In this document: one piece after another, positions 15,441 through 27,295 of the stretch
Layout of the letters: each line of letters starts with the position of its first letter
Numbering within the stretch: the stretch's first letter is position 1
NCBI GenBank assembly: GCA_019614645.1
Contig: JABWDB010000009.1
Location: forward strand, 7,235,501-7,299,500
DNA: 64,000 nucleotides
Reading direction: 5' to 3'
Source of the DNA: Stratiolaelaps scimitus
Lineage: Eukaryota > Arthropoda > Arachnida > Mesostigmata > Laelapidae
The notes under the pieces: generated by a model
Database searches by the model: none
What the model was told of the DNA's origin: nothing
What the model saw: the letters and a program-made list of their open reading frames with translations, nothing else
Program-made: the position numbers and the translations under genes

Positions 15441-16161
15441 TCGATTGAGCGGAAAGATTTTGAGACACGTTAGAAAAAGTGTTATTATTATTATTATGAT
15501 GATGATGATTATTATATAGATCGCGCGCATAGCTCTTGCAAGATTCGTTTTGGGTAGCTCCGAGAAAACCAAAACCAGAAAAAATAATCGAGATCTTGGT
15601 CGAAGTCGTCAAGCCTATTCCGCAGGAGGGAATATACCAAATATTTACAGGGTTTACTCCGCTTGCTGTTCGTGACGCCCAGCTAAAACTTCGAGAATTG
15701 AACTGGAACTGGTCACGATCGTTGTGGTGAACGCGCCGCCATTGATAAGTGATTGAGTGAGTTAGTCATAGGGCGACACTGGATCGCCCGTCCTCCACTG
15801 CCATCTCCGATAGTCCCCTAGAGCCAATATAGAATTTCATTCCTGGAAAATCACGACAAATACTATTATTTATATTTGTGCATATATATATATATACTAT
15901 TATATGCATGGGAACATTTACACAGTGAAAAATCCTGCTACCAATACGATTATCATTACTATTCATTTACTATACTATAAACAGTTGCTATGACATTACT
16001 ATTAATATAAACATTCAATAACTTCTGTTGTATATATCCATTTATCGAGCGATATGTACACTAGAACGTCAACTGCCCACCGCTTTTGTAATCGCTATAA
16101 TAATTAACGTTATTAACGAATCTTAATAATAATATTATTATTATTGTTAATTTTGTAATTG

Positions 16162-16167
16162 AATAAA
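16162..16167 (+). terminator. Candidate polyadenylation signal for spermine synthase
   Basis: AATAAA about 720 bp after the stop codon. It is only a candidate, because AT-rich sequence yields this hexamer by chance. Confidence 0.25.
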
Positions 16168-17773
16168 TCCCGAAAATCATATCGAGTAAACTATCCAATT
16201 GCGTTTTGAATTTTACTACCGATCCAATATTTGTCTATTATTGCTGGTCACTAGATAAATAACACTAGGCGATTCTTTGGCACGGCAAAATGCCAATCAC
16301 AAGGCCTGCGAAAGATGAATAAATTAATAACGATCTTCGTGAATAATTAACGTACCAAAATGGCCATTTAGTGGAGTGGCTGCATGCAAGCTACTATATC
16401 GTACTCGAAACAAGTATACTAGTAAACAAATTCGGTATTTAGGTAATGTGTGTTTGATCTGTTGTGAATAAACAAAACAAAAGACCTTTCTGTTCCTGGT
16501 CGACTAGGGTCTCCGGCTTTAAGAGGTCACACAGATGGTTTATTCGGATATGTTATAGATTTCGATTTCACACCGTTCCACCCACTGCGCCTCTCTCACA
16601 AGAAACACCTGCGTCAAGTACAGTATCGAATCACCTTTGCACACAACTCCATATGTAGCTTCGCTTATCGACATACGGTTAGGTTACTGACACTCGCCAC
16701 ACTGCGCTAAGCAACGCTTAGTTGTCCGTAACACCGATGTTTTATATCTGCATACGATTTCCAATCCTTGTTCAATGCTAAGAGTGGCGTTTCTATGACA
16801 AATTCGTCCATTCTTTTGTCACATTCATAAGCCCATTGCCCGCCCGTCGTCCGCTAAGCAGATCAGCAGCAATAGTTATAAAAATGGATTGGTCACCGCA
16901 CGTTCGATTAACTCAGCAGCAGCAGCAGTAGTAGTATTTACAGCGGTGTAAAATGCTTATTAAATGTCAACATCCTAATTATCCCTTCTCATTGCTATAG
17001 TTTCGAAATCACCGGTCACGCAGAGGCGCTGCGGCGAGGCACAAAGCGTGGACCACGTATGTATTAGGGCAAAAAGAACCTCAAGATCGCTTTTGGCGAA
17101 ACCAGCCTAGTTGTATTTGTAGCCGTTGCATTTTCTATCCAGCACGTTAGGTGAATGGGTGCCGATCTTCGTTCGCGGCTGGCTGACCCAGACAATAAGA
17201 CAACACAAGTAACGAGTTAATGTTTAGTTAATTAAAATTATTACTTTTATTATTATTGTTATTATGTATTTTAATGAGTTTATTTGCTTCATTTGAGGTC
17301 CCTATTCACTTCTAACTCATTGAATCCAAGCCTTTGTACAATGCAATACAATGGACAGCACTACTTCTAGAATGTGTACAGTTGTTCACGTGACACCACT
17401 TAGCTCGGATGAGCATCCTCAACATTCATGCTGTGAATCAAGATCACCAGATGACTGCTGTTGATCACGGTTACAGCAAATGGCATATAAATACATTGAA
17501 AATTCTATTATTATTGTTCATATCCTTATAGTAAGGGAACAACACACAACACTGCTTAGATCGATTGATATTGATCATGATTGATACTGTTTAGATCAAT
17601 AGCACATATTCCCATTGTTGGATAGGGAAGGAGATGTGCGAGTATAGAAAAAAAAACACAAATAATTCTTAGTGTACTAATTGTACTCATACAGATAACT
17701 GTTCCCAACCAGATATGTTCCTGTATAAAAAATCAAGTGAAAAAACAACAAAAAGTAGTACTAATAATAATAG

Positions 17774-17774
<1 letters not shown>

Positions 17775-17811
<37 letters not shown>
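17775..17811. repeat. (TA)n microsatellite
   Basis: About 18 TA units. Confidence 0.95.
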
Positions 17812-17817
<6 letters not shown>

Positions 17818-18150
17818 AATAACGATCATTAACGCGAATACTTCGTGCACACTTCTACGCCATATTTCCACTGTAATTACAGCCAGTGTTAATATTAATT
17901 ACCGTCAATCATCGTGTGTTTGCTTTCGTCTTCTCAACTTCTCTCAACTAATCCCAATCATTGCTCTGGCACCGTCACTGTTATATAATAACCATCATCC
18001 AAAATCACTCGATCGATCGATTGTGGTAGCATCCCTGTTCATTCATTCATCCATTATAATCATTGTCGTCATCATCGTTTTGTTTCTCATTTCCTCCGCG
18101 TTGCGCCTTTTGTCGCTGCTATTCCGTCGATCATCTTAGTATTATTATTA

Positions 18151-21100
18151 TTATCTGTAGTAGTGCTGCTGCTGCTGGCCTCCTGTCGGCTGACCCCGAT
18201 AGTCTCTATGGGAAGGTGGGGGTGGTTGAGGCGGCGGTGGTGGCCTTTGCTGCCAGGGTGGAGGCGGCGGCGGCGCCCTCGAATTGTGCCCCTGATGGGC
18301 GTGGCTTGCGTGAGATGCATGCGTCGCGTGACCGCCATGGCCTGCATGCCCGCCGTGGCCGTGGGGCATTGCGACTGCCGCCGCTGCAGCGGCGGCAGCG
18401 GCTGCCGCAGCAGCAGCCGCCGCGGCGGCGCGTCCGTAGTCGTCGTACGGTGTCGGTGGGGGCGCCGCGTACGCGTTCGGGGGCGGCGGGGGCGGGGCAT
18501 GGACGAATGTGGGCACTGTCGGCGGTGGCGGCGGCGGTGGGACGGGACCAACTCCGACGGGCGGGTATTGCGCGTGCGTTGGCGTTGCGGTCGCGTAGAC
18601 AGCTGATGGGGGCGGTGGCGGCACCATTTGGGGCGCGTACCTGTTGGCGGTGTTTCGTCGATGTTGTCGGATCGAGGTGTGCGGGGTGAATTTGGAATTT
18701 CGGGTGAAACAGAAAGAATATTGAGCAATATTCATTATTAGAACTGGGAGTGTGAGAGTTAAGCGACTTTGATAAGAAGACGGCTTTTTACAGTTAGATA
18801 CGTAGCAGCCTTAATGGTAGAGTGAAGGCTAGTGCTGACATGAGGATGAGGAACGTGTGGCGCACGGACAATCGTCAGGCCAGAGGAGCGAACTACGGCT
18901 ACGAAGGGCTTATATTCGTAGAGGACACGTGAAGGCGCCAGCTGCTAGCATATCCTAATGTAACCAACTGGTTTGATAAGATACCACCTAAATCATGCTG
19001 CAGCCGGGCATAAATATCCCCGAGCAACGATTTACTCTTTGACAATATTTATAAATCTGTACATAGCTGATAAGTGATACGAACACTGATGGTGGTGGAG
19101 TCAAATAAGGCGAAGCTGCTGAGGGAACCTGGACGCTCGTCGTGATTGCTGCAACAAACGAAGATGACGCAAGACGAACGTTATCAATAAATTGATCTGC
19201 CGGTTATGACGATGTGATTCTTCCAAACTACTGCTGCTGCCACAAACTGCAGCAGGTAAACATGACCAACAACAGCCACTGAGCAGAGCAGAGTGTACGA
19301 GAAAAACACGAACAAGTTATAGCCGTTCGTCCGAGCGAGAACGATTCACATACATGTATTGTGTGATAACACCAGTGCATGCATCTAAGCACAGCTACAG
19401 TTATAATATACAACAAAATACCACTGGTACCACACATCCACACACGAAGTCCCCTAGCAAAATGTATACGATAGAAGCTATTCGATTTCAACTCGACCTC
19501 ACTCACTGGGAAGTGGAGGCGCGGCAAGCGACGGTGTCGGAGGCGCTCCCGTGTGGCTTTGACCATAAGGCGACGCTGAAACTTTCGAGCCCAGAGCCGT
19601 GCCTGCGGTGACCAGCGAAGCTCCGGTGCACGACAAACTGGCAGCTTGGGCCGCTGCGATTGCAGCTGCTGTCTGCGCCGCGGCAGCAGCAGCGGCGGCG
19701 GCGGCGGAATGGCTTGCAGAGCCGGGTGGGTGGCCGCCAGCCCCAGCGGGGAAACCCTGTGCATGGGATCGATGTAGAACGTGACGCGGGTCGCGGGAGG
19801 CGACGGGCACCGGTAACTGCTGCTGCTGTTTCTCCTTCTCTTTTGCCTTAATGTGACGGTGGCCGATGTGAGCCTGGAAGGATGCGTGACGTAATGTGGA
19901 ACGGTTACGTGTACGATATGTAAACTGTGATGGCGTGAGTGTACGCACAACAACAACAACAACAGCAGTCGCAGCGGCAGCAGCGCCAGATAATGTCGGA
20001 TAGCTGTGTATTATATTTTAGCAGCGGCAGAGTCATTGGTGCGTTTTGGAGTCAAGTCTCTCTCTTTCCTTTTCGTGCATATTAGCCAAAACACCTGCTT
20101 CAAACAAATCATACGAGGTGATCCCTGGTGACCCCGTGGCCAGCTCGATTTCTGATCAGTCCAGTCTGGATCACGCGTACCCATTTCATTTCAACGGCCC
20201 GTACTCCATTCTGACGGACACAACCGCCGCCGTTGCGGGTCTTCACTGAGGTATATTATAGTTCGGGTCACCTAATTGCAAGAAGCGTCCAGCTTAGGTT
20301 CTAGCTGGTTGGCTAGATCATTCGCCCACTGACTCACCTGTAAATCCCGCTGGCTGAGATACGTTCGTTTGCATGGCTCACGCGTCTTCCCTTGCTGGTG
20401 GGTACACATGAACACCTTACCGAGCGTAGTCTGTTCCACACGAGTGACCTTGTCGCCACACTTATAACAAACTTTGTCCGCTGCCCGCCCGCACTCCAGA
20501 CAGAACACATGCTTGCAAGGAATCTGGAAACAGGAGACGCCAAACACATGTTTTGAACGGCTAAGTGTCTAACTGTATAAAGCTGGAGGCTGCACGGTCG
20601 AGTCCCGTAACGTTTGGTGAATAATAGCTATCTCGTAATTTAATAAGCAGCTAGTTGTCATCCAATATAAAAAGTAGTTAAATATATCGAGCGTGTTCTA
20701 TTCGGATCGATTCGAGGGTCGGACATTTGTTATAGAGTTCATTATGTTCAAGTAAAAAGCTTAAGTGTTCAGCTGAAAAACAATAGCTGCGGTTGCGCTA
20801 GTTGTCCTCGAAGACATTTATACTGATGTTAGCGACTAGTCAGTGCCTTATCTGATATTTGTTTGGGATTTATTAAGCAGCTTGTCGCTTGTTATGCTGT
20901 CGCAAGCATGACCGGTGCGAATAGTATCACATAACCTCCTCTGAAGACATTTTAGCCTGTGTTTTACACACCGGTATTATTGCTTCTATTACTATTATCA
21001 TGATTTTCAAACACACTAACCATCCGGGCGTAGATGAGGATTGGCAGGTGACATTTATCGCAGATGTGTATCATTGGATCGACGACCTTCTCGCCGATTA

Positions 21101-22855
21101 GATTCACCCGATGCTTCCAGCAGAGGCTCTGTTGTTGATGTCGCGGGGACGGTGGCCCCTTGGAGAGTACCGGACTGAACGACGCCCCCACGCCGTCTAG
21201 TGATGAACCGAGAATTGGCGATAACGACGGGGGTTCTGTTGACAATAGTGACACAGAAAATGGACACATAGGAAATCGAGTCAACCCTTGGTACCACACG
21301 AATGGATCGATATGATGATATACAAATTTTTTATGACCCACTCATGAATGGGAGATATCAATTTTTTTTGTCTTCCTTCGAAAAACGCCACGCATAAATA
21401 CAAACGGCAACGAAACACTTCGTCATGGTTCACCATCGAAGCCTCTAAAAGCAAAGAGGATTTATTCAAATTCGGCATTTGCTAGCGTAACGTTTTTTTT
21501 TTCTTTTTTACTTCAATCTATATTTGTCAAGTGCCGCCATCCCTTACAGAGGCTATATCTGTATCGGCTGAACCCACCAGAAGGATTCCGGACGTCTACG
21601 TTAGCCTCAAGCTCGAGCGACGCCTTGGCCTCTTTTGTCCTATCCCTGTCCTGTCTTGATCGGTCCTTGGCATCACGATCCCGAGCGCGATCGGTCGTTG
21701 GCGAATTGGGTCCTCCCGATGCCCTGGGGGGCGCAGCACGTTCGTCGTTTTCCTCGTCAGATGATATGATTTTTCGCTTGGCCTTGGATCGGCTCGACGC
21801 TGAGGACTTTTTCCGGCTACTCGACCCGCCCCCACCGGAGCTCCTGGAGGAACGCGACCGGGATGTCGGCCCACGACGCCCGATCGGCTCGTCCGAGTCT
21901 GACAAACAACAACGAATCATGCATAGCCGAATGTTATGACGACTAACAAACAGAAGACAATTGGGGCCAATAGCAATAAGGCTGTGCCACAAATACAAAA
22001 CTGGAAATTCTCCACTGTTAGTAATAGAGCAAATCAAATAATGAGAAAAGCAATGAGACAAGGTATATGCGATACTTTTCATTATTTATTAATATTAGCA
22101 TTATAATTATTATTATTATTATTGTGCCGGGCCCGAGTGACTTTTTTTTTTTTTTTTTTTTTTTTTCGAGCTGACCCTCAGCTGTTCCCCTATCTGACAG
22201 GCCTCAGCTCTTAACCTTTAGGTATTACTATGAGGACCTGTCGGGGCCACCTTTGCTTATTCTCTGCCTTACTCGAGTGACTGTCGCAGCTGGATAAGCT
22301 TATTCTATTCGATTCCAAATGCAATCGGTTTGGCGTCCGGGCTTTTCCGGATTTAATTTTAGTTCTCTCGTGAGCGTTTTATTTGAGGTCACTTGCTACT
22401 CACTCTCATTAGTCTGTCTTACAACAAAAAGCTTTGAGTTCTCAGTAGGATTAAAAACGCACTCAGACTTTCTTTCGCATCAGAGAAAGTGAATCAGATC
22501 AAGTGCTTAATAAAGCGAAGGCCATATCACAACGACGGACAGATGTTTTGCAAGGCAGAATTGTGAAAGGCACATCTACAAAATTATTATGAGTATTGCG
22601 CGAACAATTTAGCAACTAATTAATTTCAATGGTGTCTTCCAAGCGTGTTCGATAAAAAGTTTAGAGCAAAGTGCGGCTATTATCAAGAAGAACATCTAAG
22701 TTCTAGTGGCAAAATGCACCTGTCATCCAATGTTGCACCTATCGCGCGTGCACACTGAACTAATTTATTCCAAAAAGAAATTAGAAATCGGCGGTGGCCC
22801 GAACTTAACAGTGCGTATTAAATACTGTTTTATGGTTACTATAAGACACGGCATA

Positions 22856-22893
<38 letters not shown>

Positions 22894-23193
22894 TAGCAGA
22901 TCCTATATACATTCATATTACATATTATAATAGTAGATGTGATTAAATAGGACAAAAAATCGCTAATTTTATTTGTTGTTAACCAAAACCAAAAAATCAG
23001 CGTAATTACATTGCTAGCCATCAGTGAATCATACACCGCCAGCTGCTCAGTCACCGGTTGTAGCCAGAAAAGACAATCAACAATCAAAGTCGAACTGTAA
23101 CATGAGTTCCATGAAAACAACGCAAGGATAGCGTTGTCGGGATAAACATCGCCACCAATTCACGACCACGGCAAACCTACCATCGTCCGTCAT
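18151..23193 (-). CDS. Hakai: E3 ubiquitin ligase Hakai (CBLL1 family)
   Basis: Proposed coding exons on the minus strand are 23193-23181, 21898-21578, 21235-21021, 20523-20338, 19873-19507 and 18602-18151, giving about 517 residues. Exon 1 is only 13 nt (MTDD plus one base). The RING finger uses Cys170/173, CKHVFCLEC (186-194) and CYKC (202-205). The adjacent Hakai-type zinc finger reads [19 protein letters not shown] (234-252), which in vertebrates forms the HYB phosphotyrosine-binding dimer. Hakai ubiquitinates tyrosine-phosphorylated cadherin complexes and is a subunit of the m6A methyltransferase accessory complex. The N-terminal region is Ser/Arg-rich (SRSRSSRSS), suiting a nuclear role. 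The C terminus is Pro-rich, with an 18-residue alanine run and GHGGHA-like repeats. The acceptor of the last exon is uncertain: CATCAG before 18602 is phase-consistent, but an open Pro-rich frame extends to 18640 ([11 protein letters not shown]), so a small exon may be missing. Confidence 0.9.
22134..22282 (-). mobile_element. Short poly(A) retroposon with 9-bp target-site duplication
   Basis: CGAGTGACT occurs at 22134-22142 and again at 22274-22282. Between them, read on the minus strand, are about 105 bp ending CAGCTGAGGGTCAGCTCG followed by about 25 A residues. This layout is diagnostic of target-primed retroposition. The 3' hairpin resembles the tail of the SINE copies at 8.4, 8.8, 12.7 and 30.5 kb. 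It sits in Hakai intron 1 in the same orientation as the gene. Confidence 0.8.
22859..22891. repeat. (TA)n microsatellite in Hakai intron 1
   Basis: About 16 TA units. Confidence 0.95.
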
Positions 23194-25061
23194 CGCGGGT
23201 TGCAATTCCCAACGTCCCACCTCGAAGTGCGGAGAGAAGAAGACTCGAATCAATCGAGACTCAATGCCGAAGGTACGTTCACTGTCACTTCACGAGAAAT
23301 AAACTGCCCGCTAAAAAGCAACAAAAGCGCCCCCGTCAATGACGATACTGCTGCTACTGCGGCTGCACTTGGTGACCACAGTGGTGACCGTCACAGCCGG
23401 CGACTTTGGTTTATTTTTTCGATGCTTCCAAGTGGTGTTTCCATGTTCTTCGCTAAATTTTGTTTATATTGTTGTTGTCTGATGATGAACGCCGATGATT
23501 CTGCTGGCAATCATCCCAAACGGTGAGAGCGATTGGGGTGTCGAAATACAAAATACATATGACCCATACATATTGCTCTCGGCGGCGTTAGATGCTTCTT
23601 CGACGTGGGCTAGCTATAATTGTTAGTATTTACATCGTGTTGTTATTTCTAGTAAGTTTTGATTCGGGCACGAGGTCAGCTTGTGTTGTTAGCCGCCTAA
23701 GCAACGTAAATCGACGGGCCTCGTAGCCGAGAAAAACCGGTTAAAAATAATGTCAACCGTTGAATGACAATGGTGACAGTGCGACGAGCGATCAAGGGCG
23801 ACAACACGCTGCTGGCAAAATAGCAAATCTCCTGAGTTCAGACGTGACACGTATATCCACTGCTGACCCATAGGGACCCTGAACGAGCATTGACTAATCT
23901 CCCCGTTCGAATTCTCCCGCCGTCCACTAGACCTTTCCCAACGTTCGCATCGCTCTTGGAGCCGGCAAAATGGCTGCACTCATCCCTCGATGGATGCGCG
24001 CACGTTTGTCGAACTGAGCACACTGGGAGTAATTGCCGCTGGTAATTTCAGCCTGGCGTCGTCGTCGTCGATTTCGGCCGTTGATAATTCCGTCCGGACG
24101 GTTTGCGTGTGTGAATTAGTGCGCAAGCCTCGTATCCACGTAGTTCTGCCTCGGGTCTGTCCAGATATCGGTTCAGGTGAGGGAAAAATTCCGAAATACT
24201 TCAGATGTTGATCAGTCCATCGCTCGTTTGTGTCCCGCACGAACAGGAAGGGTTCGCCGCGCGATCATTCGATCTCGTTTCGAAACCTAACGGAGCGCTG
24301 CGTGAACAAGTGCTTGTTTATTGTCGTGTTGTGCTGTTCTGCTATTACGGGTGCTTCAGGGGCGCCCTTGGTTGGCCTCGAAAATCTTATGTGCGAATCG
24401 TGGAGAAATTAGCTTCAATCGCTCGGGTCAATAACAATTTGGCCTGTTGTAGAAGGCAGGTGTACGGAAGCATCTTCGTTTACGTTTTTACCAAATGATC
24501 TCCGTTGTTCTAAAGTGCACTATGGCTGAGCTTCGCTTCAACATGCATTCACGCATGTGCCTATATGGGTTGTACCTACAACAGCGCTCATCGCTCGTCA
24601 CAGCGATGAGCGCGATATGTATTGTAGAGAAACCTTGTCATCTAAGCACAAGGCCAATCATTTTAGCGTAACGCTTCGCCGGGATATAACTAGGAGCGAA
24701 ACGTCAGTTCGATTGTTTATCTGTGAATTTCTGAAATTGGATTTGGTACACATTTTTTCAATAAAATCAAAAATGAACTTTTGTGCGACGATTTCAGCTC
24801 GAAGGGAGATATAAGAGTACCCAGGGGATCGAACGCCGGGTCGTTCGTTTGTCGGGGATGAGCCAGGACTATGTTTAGATTAGATCCGTTAAGCGGGTTG
24901 TTCGATTCACGATGGCATTATTACATCCATTGTGTTTGATCGAGATTATCGTCTGAGTTAGGCGGCATGGCACATATTGAAAGTTATCGTGTACACACTC
25001 AACAGGGACAACGAATCGATGCCGCTGGCTGACTCCAATTCTCTTTGATGCTGCTTTTTAG
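23194..25061. other. Divergent intergenic between Hakai and SUPV3L1
   Basis: No coding exon is recognised. The two genes point away from each other, so both promoters should lie in this 1.9 kb. A sequence ending GCTGCTTTTTAG abuts the SUPV3L1 ATG and could be a 3' splice site of a 5' UTR intron. Confidence 0.5.
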
Positions 25062-27281
25062 ATGTCAGTGCGATTATTTCGGCGGATTGGGCCATCCCTC
25101 ATCAAGGAAGCTACTCGTGGAATGCGTAAAGATGGCGGTGGCAATAAGCCGAAACAGCTGAGCTCTCTGTTCAGTCCTGCGCCGCTGAAAGCTGACTCGA
25201 ATCCTGATGGCGCCAACATTGGGGAAGAGTTGGCCTCGAAGATCAAAAAGTCAGATTTGCTCCGTGTAATCAACCAGTTTCAAAAGCGCCCAGAAATCAA
25301 ACAGCTGTCGGAGGCAAATGGCCTCGACTCTCGACTGTTCCAGCAGGCATTTGTCTCCTTTCGGGCGTTCTGCATCGAGTCGACGAATCTCCAGCCGGAC
25401 CTGCACATTGTGTGCAGTGACCTGGCCCAGGGGCATGGCCACGTCACAGATCTGTTCCCGTATTTCATGCAGCATGCCAAGCAGATCTTTCCGCATCTCG
25501 AATGCATGGAGGATCTCCAAAAAATATCCGATCTTCGTCTCCCGGCCAACTGGTACCCTGAAGCGAGATCGATTGAGAGAAAATTCGTCTTTCATGCCGG
25601 CCCAACGAATAGCGGCAAGACATATCATGCGTTGGAGTCCTTTAATAATGCGAAGAGCGGCGTCTATTGTGGCCCCTTGAAAATGCTCGCTGTCGAGGTC
25701 TTTCGAAGGACAAATTCGAGGGGAACGCCTTGCGATCTTGTCACAGGCGAGGATCGACAACATGCCGACAAAGATAATCCCTCAAAGCATGTTGCGTGCA
25801 CGGTCGAGATGGTGTCAACGACAGAGGTGGTGGACGTTGCTGTTATCGATGAGATCCAAATGGTGCGAGATGCTCAACGAGGCTGGGCTTGGACCCGTGC
25901 CCTTTTAGGAATACCTGCTAAAGAAATTCACCTCTGCGGCGAGAGGGCTGCCTTGCATCTAGTCGAGGACATTTTAAATTCTCTCGGGGAGGAAGTCGTT
26001 TTGAAGGAATACAAGAGACTTACCAGCTTGACTGTCCTCGATCAGCCACTAGGATCTCTTAGCAACCTACAGCCGGGAGACTGTGTTGTGTGTTTCAGTA
26101 AGGCCGACATCTACAACGTGACGCTAGCCATCGAGCAGATGCAAAAAGAGTGCGCGGTCATCTACGGTGCACTCCCGCCAGGAACGAAGACGAACCAGTG
26201 CAATCGGTTCAACGACCCTAATGACCCTTGTAAGATCCTTGTGGCCACGGATGCGATCGGTATGGGACTGAATTTAAGCATTAAACGAATTATCTTCTAC
26301 AGCTTAACGAAAGTGGGCATGAATGAAAAAGGTCAAAGAGAGGAAGACCTCATTTCTGTCTCGCAGGCACTACAAATTGCTGGTCGTGCCGGCCGTTACG
26401 GCACCTCATTTGAGGGCGGTTTTGTTACAACAATGAGGGCTGAAGACCTGCCGATATTGAAGGACGTGTTGAATCAGAAACCGGAACGCATCGAGAGGGT
26501 GGGCCTCCACCCGACAGCGGATCAAATTGAGCTATTCGCGTATCATCTGCCACACGCGACGTTCTCGAACCTCCTCGACATCTTTGTGTCGCTGTCACAG
26601 ATGGACAACTCGCAATACTTCATGTGCAACATTGACACATTGAAATATTTGGCCGATATGATTCAGCATGTGGCGTTACCGCTTCGTGCTCGGTATGTGT
26701 TCTGCTGCGCTCCGGTCAACCTCCGAATGCCGTATGTGTCTACCATGTTTCTCAAGTACGCGCGGCAATACTCCCGAAATGAGCCCATGACCCGCTTCTG
26801 GCTGTGCCGCGAGGTCAACTGGCCGCTCAGTGAACCGCGCAACCTAAACGAGCTCATCCATCTCGAGGCGGTGTTCGATGTTTTGGACCTCTACCTGTGG
26901 TTTAGCTATCGTTTCCCCGACCTGTTTCCCGAGCAGGAAAAGGTACGAGTCATGCAGGGAGAGCTTGACCTCGTAATCCAACGGGGGCTGCTATCGCTGA
27001 CCAAATTACTTCAGCAGTCTTCGATGGAGCAGGAAGCGGCCGCGAACTTGAAGGAAGTCACCAACAGTAATGAGCTAGGAGGAACACGGTCCGGCTATCG
27101 AGGAAGGAGATCAATGGCTCAGAATAAAGGTGCTGACCCGAATTTGAAGGTGAACATGACAAGTTTAACTGACCGCCTGCTTGCGCAGGGCCTAATCACT
27201 AAGGACCAGCTAAGGACGCTGCAACAAGAGTGGCAGGGGCAGACACCAGAACCGTTTACTACTGGTCGAAGGAAAAAATAG
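25062..27281 (+). CDS. SUPV3L1: Mitochondrial ATP-dependent RNA helicase SUPV3L1/Suv3, intronless coding region
   Basis: One open frame of 739 residues, near the family length (human 786). The start MSVRLFRRIGPSL is Arg-rich and free of acidic residues, as in a mitochondrial presequence. Walker A is GPTNSGKT (180-187). The DEIQ box (263-266) is followed by RGWAWTRALLG, a Suv3 signature. Later motifs are CVVCFSK, LVATDAIGMGLNL and QIAGRAGRYG (438 on). The Suv3 C-terminal domain, with YVFCCAPVN, ARQYSRNEP and DVLDLYLWFSYRF, is present, as is the final LAQGLI helix. Suv3 unwinds double-stranded RNA in the mitochondrial degradosome and feeds it to polynucleotide phosphorylase. The vertebrate gene has many introns; this one has none in the coding region. 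The ATG directly follows a possible splice acceptor, so translation may start exactly at an exon edge. It converges on the rabaptin gene. Confidence 0.97.
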   Translation: MSVRLFRRIGPSLIKEATRGMRKDGGGNKPKQLSSLFSPAPLKADSNPDGANIGEELASKIKKSDLLRVINQFQKRPEIKQLSEANGLDSRLFQQAFVSFRAFCIESTNLQPDLHIVCSDLAQGHGHVTDLFPYFMQHAKQIFPHLECMEDLQKISDLRLPANWYPEARSIERKFVFHAGPTNSGKTYHALESFNNAKSGVYCGPLKMLAVEVFRRTNSRGTPCDLVTGEDRQHADKDNPSKHVACTVEMVSTTEVVDVAVIDEIQMVRDAQRGWAWTRALLGIPAKEIHLCGERAALHLVEDILNSLGEEVVLKEYKRLTSLTVLDQPLGSLSNLQPGDCVVCFSKADIYNVTLAIEQMQKECAVIYGALPPGTKTNQCNRFNDPNDPCKILVATDAIGMGLNLSIKRIIFYSLTKVGMNEKGQREEDLISVSQALQIAGRAGRYGTSFEGGFVTTMRAEDLPILKDVLNQKPERIERVGLHPTADQIELFAYHLPHATFSNLLDIFVSLSQMDNSQYFMCNIDTLKYLADMIQHVALPLRARYVFCCAPVNLRMPYVSTMFLKYARQYSRNEPMTRFWLCREVNWPLSEPRNLNELIHLEAVFDVLDLYLWFSYRFPDLFPEQEKVRVMQGELDLVIQRGLLSLTKLLQQSSMEQEAAANLKEVTNSNELGGTRSGYRGRRSMAQNKGADPNLKVNMTSLTDRLLAQGLITKDQLRTLQQEWQGQTPEPFTTGRRKK

Positions 27282-27289
27282 CAGAACAC

Positions 27290-27295
27290 AATAAA
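27290..27295 (+). terminator. Candidate polyadenylation signal near SUPV3L1 stop
   Basis: AATAAA lies 9 bp after the stop codon. Another at 27723-27728 would give a 3' UTR of more usual length and is at least as likely. Confidence 0.3.

Larger units (their letters stand above)
15441..18150. other. Convergent intergenic between spermine synthase and Hakai
   Basis: AT-rich, with ATT repeats near 15480-15515, short TA tracts and no coding signal. It should contain the 3' UTRs of both flanking genes, which run towards each other. AATAAA motifs occur at 16162 (+) and in several other places. Confidence 0.5.

Noticed and set aside
14793..15572. 259-residue minus-strand open frame
   Set aside because: Antisense shadow of spermine synthase; composition follows the coding strand and it ends in a translated ATT repeat.
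18063..18689. Long Arg/Gly-rich plus-strand frame and a His/Arg-rich minus-strand frame
   Set aside because: Alternative frames of the GC-rich repeat in the Hakai tail. The Pro/Ala frame continues the family's Pro-rich C terminus and is preferred.
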